Shown one piece after another: positions 21,433 through 30,860 of a stretch of 62,442 nucleotides of DNA (positions are counted from its first letter, which is position 1; every line of letters starts with the position of its first letter). The stretch is from NCBI GenBank assembly GCA_037176845.1, contig JAYKXP010000214.1, positions 1-62,442 of the forward strand, read 5' to 3'. The position numbers and the translations under genes are program-made. The DNA is from Paramarasmius palmivorus. Taxonomy: Eukaryota; Basidiomycota; Agaricomycetes; Agaricales; Marasmiaceae. The notes under the pieces are model-generated. The model searched no databases, was not told the DNA's origin, and was given only the letters and a program-made list of their open reading frames with translations.

Positions 21433-22974
21433 ATGTTCCGTCTCAAACCACCACCATGTCCCTATCACTCCCTTAAACGATACTACTCCACCACCCTTCC
21501 AGACACCCAATACCTCCGCCGCCTCCGCACCTCCCACAAACGTCTCCAATCCCCACACTCCCAACCAGCCTTCCTCGACCACCTAATCATAACCATCCGG
21601 GGCGGTTCCGGCGGGGACGGCTGCGCTGCATTCCACCGAGAAAAATTTCTACCATTCGGTCCCCCGTCTGGGGGCAACGGCGGACGTGGTGGCGATATCT
21701 ACGTCCTACCTTCAACACACGTCACTTCCCTAGCTGGTATACCCAAAAAACTCGTTGGTGAAAAAGGCAGTAACGGGCAGGGCACATGGCAGAACGGTAA
21801 AAACGGTCAACCGGTTGTGTTACGTGTCCCTGTGGGGACGATAGTTAGGGAATTGGGTCCTGAGGATACGAGACGCGCGAAAGATGAATGGGAGGCGGAG
21901 GAAGAGGCGTTGGAAGGTCTGGAAGGCGAGGAAAGGGAAGAAAAGATGCGTGAACGCCGTTGGGTGCATTATCCTCGATATGCTGAGGCGAACGTCGAGC
22001 GGGATACGTTTAAGGACGCAGAAAAAGCGCTGTATAGAGAGGAACGCGAGCGGAAATGGGCAAGGAAGAGGCGTGCGCCTGTTTACCTGGATTTGGATAC
22101 CGCACCGGATGAAGGTGTGGATGAAGACGCGCCGTTAGGACTTCCACGGACGAATAATCTTGGGCATTTGGTTGCACGAGGCGGCGCAGGCGGGTTAGGA
22201 AACCCACATTTTGCTTCGTCGGTTAATCGGTCACCCAAATTCGCTACGCGTGGTCAACCAGGGGAACGTATCACTCTCGAGTTGGAACTCAAACTCCTCG
22301 CTGATATCGGGTTAGTCGGTGTACCCAACGCAGGCAAAAGCACACTCGTTCGCGCTCTAACCGGGGGCAGAAGTCGAACCACAGTTGCCGGGTATGAGTT
22401 TACCACACTCAACCCCGTCGTGGGCGTCGTACGCGTGTCGGAAGACGGTACATTCATGGGTGGTGAACCGGGTGTTATCGAGGAAACACGCGTGGAAGAG
22501 GAGAAGGAGAAACAGAGGATTAGGGATGGGGAATATGCGCCTACGCAGAGATATAATACGAATTTGAAAGAGGCGTATAGGTTTACGATATCGGATAATC
22601 CGGGACTTATACATCAGAGTTCGGCGAATGTGGGGTTGGGACATTCGTTTTTGAGAGCGATTGAGAGGTCGTTGGCGTTGGTGTATGTGGTGGACTTTTC
22701 GGAAGAGGAGCCGTGGAAGCAACTGGGGGTGTTGAAGGAAGAGTTGGAGGCGTATAAGGAGGGCATGAGTGGTAAGGCGAGGATGGTTGTTGCGAACAAG
22801 GCGGATTTGCAAGGTGAAGAGGCAGGGAAGGAGAAGTTGAGGAAACTGGAGGAGTATGTGAAGGAGCAACTGGGAGAAGGGATTGATGTGGTACCAGTGT
22901 CGGCGAAATATAGTTTGAATCTTAAAAGAGTAGTTGGGTTAATGAAGGGGTATGTAGAAAGTGCAACTAGTTAG
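21433..22974 (+). CDS. MTG2: Mitochondrial OBG-family GTPase (Mtg2-type)
   Basis: A single-exon 513-aa protein of the Obg/GTP1 family, which acts in assembly of the mitochondrial large ribosomal subunit. The ATG at 21433 gives an Arg/Ser-rich, acid-free N-terminus (MFRLKPPPCPYHSLKRYY), a good mitochondrial presequence. The glycine-rich Obg fold follows (RGGSGGDGCAAFHREKF, GGNGGRGGDIYV), with a charged fungal insertion of about 80 residues before ARGGAGGLGNPHF and RGQPGE. G-domain motifs are GVPNAGKST (G1), DNPGL (G3), NKAD (G4) and SAK (G5). It forms a divergent pair with RCF1 in the loop of the inverted repeat. Part of its 3' flank recurs near 30645. Confidence 0.9.
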   Translation: MFRLKPPPCPYHSLKRYYSTTLPDTQYLRRLRTSHKRLQSPHSQPAFLDHLIITIRGGSGGDGCAAFHREKFLPFGPPSGGNGGRGGDIYVLPSTHVTSLAGIPKKLVGEKGSNGQGTWQNGKNGQPVVLRVPVGTIVRELGPEDTRRAKDEWEAEEEALEGLEGEEREEKMRERRWVHYPRYAEANVERDTFKDAEKALYREERERKWARKRRAPVYLDLDTAPDEGVDEDAPLGLPRTNNLGHLVARGGAGGLGNPHFASSVNRSPKFATRGQPGERITLELELKLLADIGLVGVPNAGKSTLVRALTGGRSRTTVAGYEFTTLNPVVGVVRVSEDGTFMGGEPGVIEETRVEEEKEKQRIRDGEYAPTQRYNTNLKEAYRFTISDNPGLIHQSSANVGLGHSFLRAIERSLALVYVVDFSEEEPWKQLGVLKEELEAYKEGMSGKARMVVANKADLQGEEAGKEKLRKLEEYVKEQLGEGIDVVPVSAKYSLNLKRVVGLMKGYVESATS

Positions 22975-24224
22975 CTGGTCGCGTTTCTATGAATACTGTA
23001 CATCCTTTTGACTCTCAGACTTGTGGGCGCTTGCAAGGTCACGTTCTCGCGTTTTCAACCGCTACAACCACGACTCTCAAGATCTCAGCATGTTTACCTC
23101 CAGATTCCGAACACTCTAGTATTCAAATATTCAAGATAATCATCATTGGCTCCAGACATCCCGCGACTGATTGCAGGGGTACGTAGGCCTTTTTTACTCT
23201 CCAATGCAGTATCAACGCTCAAGCCTTTTGCGATAGAGCCAAGGTGTAATGGTGAAGTCGAGATGCCGCCCTGTGGTTGGGGTACTCTTTGCGCTATTTC
23301 GTCTTCCAGGGACCATTGAGTTGAGCCCCAGAATTATTTGCGCCTCCAAACATGTCGATATCTCGTTGGTGAATGAACTATTCAGGTTCTGGTACTTACC
23401 TCGCGTCCACTGGCACTCATTATTACGGGTTCGTTCATATTTGACAGACCACAGGACACAGGCTCATGTCTTTCTTTCAGAGCGTCGAGAGGACTTTTTC
23501 GTGTGCATTCAAGGGGGTGTACAAATTTCAAAAGATACACGTTTTCAAGTTGGGCGCAGAAAGACCATTCTTCTTGCACTCCGAGCTGTCTTATACATTC
23601 ATCTCTCCAACACACTCTCCGAGTCCAGTACCATGGATGCACGGGGCCACTTGCGCTTGCGTCCAAACAGTAAAGACCGTACGTCAGAACCCTGGAAATC
23701 GAGGAAGAGGTTCGCAAAGGGAAAAAAAGAAAGAGGCTCGATGTATCCAAGATTCTTTTTGAAGGGATGACCGGTGACCGTGGCGTCCTTCCCTGTAATG
23801 GAAACACAGGGGTAAGTAGTAATACCTGAGGCCTGAGGGTGCGTGCTACCTTTTAAATTTCTGTACGACATTGACGTTTTTTCGAATTCAAGTCGGGGTC
23901 ATAAAAGTTGCGGTACAACGTTCGATATTCAATAACCACTGTCAGATAATCCAACGTGGCATTTCCCGAGTTTTCAAAACTCATGCACGAAGAACGGCGA
24001 GTCTAATTCGTCTCATATTTGGCGTCTACTGGGCTGATTTTGGCTCGAGATTCCTCTGTTTCAGGCAATCCGAAAGCGCGTCATACAGGAACTCTGGGAC
24101 ATCGATCCTTGAAACATGAAGGTTGCGAGCTGGCAGAAGGATTACAGCGTCCATACTCTGAGACGTGCATATCGCATGATGCATCTAATAGGAATAGGAA
24201 ATATGGGATTCTCTTGGGTTGGGT

Positions 24225-24231
24225 ATAAAAG
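24225..24231 (+). promoter_or_regulatory. TATA box of the right-arm 125-aa gene
   Basis: TATAAAA in GGGTTGGGTATAAAAGACGC, about 150 bp before the ATG. It is mirrored in the left arm. Confidence 0.6.
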
Positions 24232-24383
24232 ACGCATCGCCTGGTGCTCATAAAGACCATCATCCTTCTCGCACATTTCAAGTACTACTACTACAAGTAC
24301 GAGTTTCGAGCCTTCCACATCAGGCTCTGCATATCTCTAATTCCTCTTCACCCTTTTCCAGATCTTCGATCTTCGCTTCGACC

Positions 24384-24761
24384 ATGGTCTTCACAAACGG
24401 AAACACACTCACCGTATACGTCCGTGGACCCGGAAAACTCCACCTCCTAGCCTTCCAAAGCAATGGAGGGCTCGTCAACGTCGTCGGTGCAAACTCAACC
24501 ACCTCGCAGGGTGTAACCAGGTTCATCGTATCCCACTCTTACACCTTTGAACGTTTCGCGTTCTACTTTGAAGGAGCTGGAGAGGCCGTGTATAGTGTCG
24601 GACCGTCTTTGTTGCGTCAGCCGGTTGGTAGGAGTTGGACTGGAGCTACGCTTGTGAAATGGGAAAGTGCGGATATTACGACTGCGGATGTGTCTGGACA
24701 GGTTTCGAGTGCGGTGGTTCGTGATGAGAAGATGGCGGCGTTTATTGTGTATGATAATTGA
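24384..24761 (+). CDS. Small beta-rich protein, right-arm copy (125 aa)
   Basis: A single exon starting at the ATG of GACCATGGTC. It encodes the same family as 18322-18699 and differs from it in only a handful of residues, for example NGGLVNVV in place of NGRIPNHV. Conserved features are TNGNTLTV at the N-terminus, SHSYTFERFAFYFEG in the middle and AFIVYDN at the end. It has no secretion signal. The function is unknown to me. The upstream TATA box and CT-rich leader suggest strong, regulated transcription. Confidence 0.74.
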   Translation: MVFTNGNTLTVYVRGPGKLHLLAFQSNGGLVNVVGANSTTSQGVTRFIVSHSYTFERFAFYFEGAGEAVYSVGPSLLRQPVGRSWTGATLVKWESADITTADVSGQVSSAVVRDEKMAAFIVYDN

Positions 24762-26104
24762 TTGAGGATCGTTGGGGGTGATGGGATGGGATTGTGTGTT
24801 TGGATTTCGGACTTTTGAATGGAGATTGTGTTGCTTGTTTTGTATGGCTGCAAAATTGTGAGGTTCGATGTATATGAGTGTTGCCAAGCGCTATCAACTC
24901 CGCTCCATGGCCAGCGCTTCTTTTTCTTTGTCAGGACTCGGGAACACTCATCTACCTTTTAACCTAGAGCATCTACATCTCGAGGAACTGACCCACTCGC
25001 GATAGGGGATTACACCTATTCGTTGCCTTGCAAGCTTCACCATTCGCGCTAGGTCAAAATATCCATCGTCTCGTATCCCATACTACCACACACGATTTGA
25101 ACCCTCTCGACAGCTATGCAAGACCACCGCAGCACTTCAAGACTCAGACCGTTTGCGCATCCCGAAATGGAAGGATGCTTACCTTATATGGAAATCACTT
25201 TCGCCGCGCAACAGATATTACATTGCTGAACTTATAAATACGAGCTAAATACTGATAACTTACAAGCTGCTAGGATCACTGAACGTCTCGCCGCAATTAA
25301 GTCGTACTGCGTGACGTGTACCATGATTCAACGTTGACCATCGGTTCCTCGAAAAACCTGCGATCCGGGTTCGTGTATTCTATCTCTACGCGTTTCAAAA
25401 ACCATATATAATCTCCGCGACTAGTCTGTCTTGACTCTTGAGGACTCGGCGTCTCACATGTCGTTCAACACGTATGTGTTTCCTTGCAGTGCTAGTGGTG
25501 TGCATTCTGAGATAGAGAGTCGACGACAAGGATTCAAGATAATTATCCACTGGCATTACCTATACATCACGGTAGTTCAACTATCCGACAAAACCGAGCA
25601 AACCCTTTTGCAAAACTCAGAGTTGCTTCTGGAATGCGGCGGTTTCAATAGACGAGGTTACGGTATGTAATCGCGTTATTCGGAAACGAATGAAGTTTGA
25701 ACGTTGAACATCGAAGAACCTTTTGTCAGGTCAAGTGACAAACTGTTTACTACGGCTGCAAACCCGGGCTGGACATGTCCTCGAATGGTTCTGGTTCAAA
25801 GCGCAATACAAATCCGGGGTTTAAACTTTAACGTTTCTGTATTCAGGATGCAAGCCTTGGTCTTGGTGGTCCTCGTCCTCGAACCAATAGTATTAGCATT
25901 CACTCGCCTACTAGAATCACGCTCATCATGCATCAAGTCAAGACTCGAGACACCGGTGAAGTTTTGGGCCTATTCGGTAACCGTCGATAGCAGCTGACTT
26001 TGTCTATTGACAGGAATCCTGAACCTCAGACGATAAAAAGGCAGCTAGTGTTCCCTCTTAGACACCCTACTAGTACTACGCACCCTCAGCATTGTCCTTC
26101 CATC
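24762..26104. other. Right-arm intergenic sequence
   Basis: No gene is seen. It contains the junction (about 25320-25335) where the left arm carries more than 7 kb of extra sequence, and a reverse copy of the RCF1 3'-flank repeat (25382-25545). Confidence 0.5.
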
Positions 26105-26482
26105 ATGTCCTTGAGAGTAACCTTCAACCCTTCGACCGTCAGGCCAGAGGAACAGGAGAATATTAGGGAACTATGCGTAAGGGCTTGGGAACATCCAGCC
26201 TTGAAGTCTTCAACTGAGGCTATCGTGTATTCGTACGTCCCACTGCTTTCTCTCCTCTCCTCACCATGTACTTACCCCACACTATAATTCAGAACCAGCG
26301 GTCGATGGTGGCACTCCAACGCCAACGACCCAAGGGAACATATCACGGTTCGGTATAACCGCCGATCCAATCGAGCGCATATTTATAGAGATGGGACTGT
26401 GAATGTGAGCCCGCACAAGCCTTTCAAGGCTGATGGGTATGAGACGGTGTCGGAGCTTGAGGATGAGGAGTTTGAGGATTGA
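26105..26482 (+). CDS. Unrecognised 105-aa protein, right-arm copy
   Basis: The exons 26105-26232 and 26293-26482 are joined over a 60-nt intron. The structure matches 9404-9781, with the same start (MSLRVTFNP), WWHSNANDP core and acidic C-terminus. Differences include REHITV for TEHITV and RSNRAH for RANRVH. The substitutions preserve the frame and both splice sites. It lies tail to tail with the DUF6535 gene of this arm. I do not recognise the family. Confidence 0.7.
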
Positions 26483-26732
26483 GGTGGGTGTCTTCATTTG
26501 AGGTTCGGTAATTGTATCCGATCTGACCCCGTACACTAGCTTATCGGGCTTCGATATCGCATGTTGTACGAATAGTTGTTACCAGAAAATGTCGAGTGTT
26601 CACCGTTCAAAGTTGTAATAACCTGTCAATGTCACCACAGTTGCGATACTGTCTCTTTTTACCCGTGACGAACTGCGTGATGTACACCAAGTCTACAGCT
26701 ATGGTCAACTCTGGGGGTATCAGTACGCAACG

Positions 26733-29275
26733 CTAAGGACGTAACCAGTATACACGCAGCAAGTTTGGGTCGTTTGTCGGATTCCATCCAACTCGACCTT
26801 CGTCCTGTAGCTCTTCAGCATGGTTTGCTTGATATCCTGAAGCGCTAGTACGGACGGTATGTACCGATCCAAGGCCATCTTCTTCAATACGAGGTACACG
26901 CTCTCCGGCACTCTCGAAAACCTGCGATCCGGAACTAATATGCTCGGTACCGCTGGGTGTCGACCCGGCGACAGTGGTGTCGCTGATATGGGGAGTGGTT
27001 GAGAAGGCTGGAGCGACACCCACGATAGCCTGCGCGGACATGGGACGATCTTGGCCTGTATCTTGCGGTACAGCCCCATTCTGTTCGTCTTCTCCAGCTG
27101 AAAGGGGTGCCACGTTGGTACCCTCAGCTACACTCTCCAGCGGCAAAGTGTAACCCTGAATCCCAGAGCCACGCTTGGCGCTGCTAGATACCAAAGCATT
27201 ATCTGCAAGGTTTGCAATCTCTCTCGTTGCACTGCCACGAGATCCACAAACTTGAACTTGTATATCAATGCTTTCCACCACGGCTAATGGTGGACTTTCT
27301 TCGTCGGCGCGTACGGTATCGATGGAATATCGGATAAGCCCAAGTCGAGGTGGTTCGGTTGAAGGCGGTGGATTCTTGTTGGGATAAGGGAGATCCATAA
27401 AGTAATCGAGAGGTAGCTTGCCTACTTCCCGAACCTTGCTTATCGCGTTTCTCCACATCCTTTCGTAGAACCCATATTGAGAATACAATCTCCGGACAAT
27501 GATCTCATTATGGATAAACCTAATGAATTCCTGTCCCCTTTTACTCCTCAACAACTCTGAAGGCTGATCCGAACGGTTGATATGCCATGCGATGGCTTGA
27601 GCAAACGCTAGTCGTTCCTTGTTATGTCCTTCCTCCGAGTAGTCGTACGCTGGTGAATCTGGAGACTTCCAAGATTCCTCGAAATGTCCCAAGAGCCGGA
27701 GGCTCTGCTGTCGAATCCAAGGATTCTTGTGCGACCATAGTGCAGTGGCGAGAGGTAGAGGAATCGAGAATCGAAGGTTTTTACTAGACGCTCCAGACAT
27801 CTCCTGCTCGAAGTGTCTGAATAGGCCCTTTGAGTAATAAGGAGCAGAAAAGGCCTGTAACCACTCCACGCAAACGTCCCAAAGCCTACACCGGAATAAC
27901 AACTCGATTCCTTCTCCACTCTGGAGAGGTGCATCGCTTGTGACGGGTTTAGGTCTACCTCCACGAATGTTCGGTAGATGGAAGTACGGCCCAATATCCC
28001 GCTCCGAGACCTCCCACATTGCGATGTCCCACCTATCCAGAACAGCAGAAATCACCACAGAAGGAGGAAGCGTCTCTAGCACGTTCCTTAAATGGGGAAT
28101 TATCGATGGACTATCACGAAACATTGTGACAGCCCATCGTAACGCTTGAAGCTCGTACACCTTCAGTCGAAAATCAGTATATGGGGCTTGAACTTTTTGG
28201 TCGAATTGCCTGACCACCCAGAGGTCGAACGTTGACCAACTGGAGATTTGGGGTTGAACGTCACCCCATAATGGGCGGAGGTGACGTTTGGTGAAGTTGC
28301 CGATGAAAGGAATGGTCAGGATAAGTCTAGGAAGCGTGATGAGGAGTTTGTAGACGGCCCATGCTTGGGGTGATTTGTATGGGCAGATGAACTGGTATTC
28401 CAATTGACTAAATTCCTGGCGTTGGATGAAGGAAGCCTGATCTCGTGGGGCCGTTATCGTGGGCAATACTGTAGTGAGTAGATACAGCCCCACGCTAAGT
28501 GAGATAGCAGCGAGACAGATATGGAAAGGAATCCGATGTAAAGTCCACAGGAGGTCCAAAACGCTAACGAAGAACGATATCAATGCGACTTCGAGCAAAA
28601 TTGGGAGCGCGGACAGAAATGAGGTTACACCCCATTTTTCGAAGCTGTCTCGGCGCAGCTGTCGTAGTGCTAAATCTTCCCCTGGCGTCCGAGTTGGTAT
28701 GTCGCGCTGGTGTTCTCGCAACCACTGTTTGCACAGCAGGCCGAACAGAGCAGATGTGAGGCTGAAGATGAGACTGAGAAACCAGAGGCAGTTGATTCGG
28801 ATAGACGAAGCCTCCGGTGTGAATGGTACGGACTCGGATTGGTTGTGTACACCATTGAGCGTATGGGAGATTTGGGTGAGAATGACGACGGTGGTGTCTT
28901 CACTAAGCCATTGATACGACTCAATGAGGAATGCGGTTACAACTGCAGAAAAGAGACCGGCCTAGGAATGGCTCAGGAAACTGTCAAGGGAGATAGAATT
29001 GTACGCACAAAGACTAGGAGTGTATCGATATCTTCCTTGTAGCCAACGATTAATCCATCATCATATTTCTTGACTTCTGCCTGTAACCTTTCCCATGACC
29101 GCTCTGTGGTTGCTTTCCTCTCCCCTCGTAGGGGTTCCTGTTTTTTCTGGTCCTTCTCTTTCTTCTCCTCGTCTTTTCTGCGCCTCTTTTGCTCCCAATG
29201 CTCCCTTTCCAAGTCTCTCTTTAACTGTTCATAGGCGTCTTGACTAATCTTCGTCTTCCTTGCTGCATCGTTCAA
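26733..29275 (-). CDS. DUF6535 multi-pass membrane protein, right-arm copy
   Basis: Exon 29275-29009 and exon 28961-26733 join over a 47-nt intron, giving about 831 aa with an open frame throughout. The domain layout is a basic coiled-coil start, the KKYDDGLIVGYKEDID entry to DUF6535, four membrane-spanning segments, then a soluble region with EVSERDIGPYFHLPN and a low-complexity tail ending NLLRVYWLRP. It is the inverted partner of 6615-9154. The segment again begins directly after an AG acceptor, so the start codon is in an upstream exon. The ORF 30051-29857 is the candidate and retains its ATG here. Confidence 0.77.
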
Positions 29276-29744
29276 CTAGGAACGCTAGGTAAACGATATT
29301 ACACAAATGACTGAGGAGACCATACCTCTCTGTCGTCCCTTAAACCCCTTGTAGGAGAGCGAATCTAGAAAATCTCATGAGCTTGCAACAATTGTGCAAA
29401 TTCTTCTCAAAAACTAACCATATCCCGAGGTATAAGGTGTCTGCAGCTGGCTGGGCAAAGGGTAGGTGCCTTATTTCACAGCTGTCGTGCCATTGACAGG
29501 TATGCACGCTGAGCGCTGAGCGCTGAACGTTGCAAATTATCCACGTAATCGTGACAACGTGTAGGAGCGTCGAAGGAGTGTATTGAAGTGAAGTTGATAG
29601 GAAAGGAGGGAGAAGGAACGTTTTCGAGGGAGCCGTGCATTTAAAGCGGGAGAGGGTTGAATACATCGATAGCTGCGACGATCGAGAGGAAATGGCCATG
29701 GCGAGCAGCGAGCAAATCCAAAGGCTGCCTGACCGCATGGATGA

Positions 29745-29880
29745 CTCAGCTTTCCCGCGACTCAGTGTGCCGATGACTCGCCGTTTCAGATACTCGCCGC
29801 CCCCTTGACTCGCCATCTCGCCGACTCGCCGACTCAGCGGCTCAGCGGCTCAGTGCTCAGTGACTCGCCGGCTCGTTGTC
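29745..29880. repeat. GC-rich simple repeat of GACTCGCC/GGCTCAGC words
   Basis: Irregular tandem 8-10-mers (ACTCGCCG, GCTCAGCG, CTCAGTG) fill this stretch. It lies inside the 376-bp block present in the right arm but deleted from the left arm. Confidence 0.7.
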
Positions 29881-30051
29881 CTGAATACGTGTATGACCTC
29901 GAACGTTGAACCCCATGTGGACGCTGTCTACACCAGCGGGGTTTGCGAGGTTTTGGTTCTGAAGATCAATGCCTACTTCTTCAACTTGGGCGGTAGATCC
30001 CAAAAGGCTATTGATGTTTCGAAGACCTTGCCTTGAATTTGAGAGTGACAT
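29857..30051 (-). other. Candidate 5' exon of the right-arm DUF6535 gene
   Basis: An ORF of 64 codons starting MSLSNSRQGLRNINSLLGS, with a possible donor GAG-GTCATAC near its end. It is supported by its position and by partial frame conservation with the decayed left-arm version. The link to the downstream exons is inferred. Confidence 0.4.
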
Positions 30052-30095
30052 TTACGGTGGTCCATATGCTCAGAGGTTTCGAGAGACAACAGAGT

Positions 30096-30644
30096 GACGG
30101 AGCTCGTGGTCAACTTGGAAAGCAGATGGGCGTTTATTTGCTTGTTCCCAGCTTGTTCACCACCATTACTAGCGAATTTTGGAGGCCTTGGGACTGGTTT
30201 GCGGCCACTCGACTTCTCTTTTTCACCTAATCGACGCCAATGGTGTGTTCGTCGCCCTTCTAGGACACTTTCTGGATCGACATCCTCCGATTCAACGCAA
30301 TTGCGATCCGTCTAAAAATCGGACGATGCAGAATCATTCATGCTCAACGTGCTTTGACATTCAATTAATTATGTCGACTCTCCCTGGGCGTGTCCCCGCT
30401 GATGCCTGGACGGTTCAAAAATTCCATGCAATGCGCCTTTCTGACTGGACACCCGTCTCATCTCTTCGAATCGATATCGCTGGCGTAGTGACTTACCCTT
30501 ACCCCGCGCCTAGTCTTGAAACGCGACTCTATTCACGCTCCGGGTATTCACTGTCCCCCGCGCCAAGAGGACAGCAATCTCTGTATTAATGCAGTAGTAA
30601 TGTCGTCTATGGCGCCACTAGATGCGTTGGAACCAGAACCGTTG
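30096..30644. other. Unique sequence right of the inverted repeat
   Basis: No convincing gene. At 30534-30555 the words CACGCTCCGGGTATTCACTGT closely resemble the sequence right after transposon copy 1 (6108-6129), so this may be a related empty site. Confidence 0.45.
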
Positions 30645-30800
30645 TGATACTGATTTCTATGAATACTGTACATGCTTCCGACTCTCAGAGGTTTCGGAAG
30701 ATACGTTTTTCGCCTGCAGCAGAACGATATCACTGATTACTCTGGGCGCTTGGGGTCGTAGGTCACGTCCTCCCGTTTTCAATATCTCAAAAAGCACTCA
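30645..30800 (+). repeat. Partial copy of the MTG2 3' flank
   Basis: TTTCTATGAATACTGTACAT, the GACTCTCAGA word and GGGCGCTTG..GGTCACGT..CGTTTTCAA match 22985-23065 downstream of MTG2, with an extra stretch inserted between them. Confidence 0.6.
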
Positions 30801-30860
30801 TTAGAAGTAATAATAAAGAAGGGAAACTTCCTACGGGTCCTACCCAGACTGCAAGGTGAC

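Larger units (their letters stand above)
23128..30095 (-). repeat. Right arm of large inverted repeat
   Basis: This arm is the reverse complement of the left arm (6185-20305) and is colinear over about 7 kb. It has no transposon insertion, so it approximates the pre-insertion state. It does lack the 10583-10749 duplicate and the 19614-19784 gene fragment. It retains a 376-bp block and an ATG that the left arm has lost. Paralogous coding sequences look well above 90 percent identical. Confidence 0.85.
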
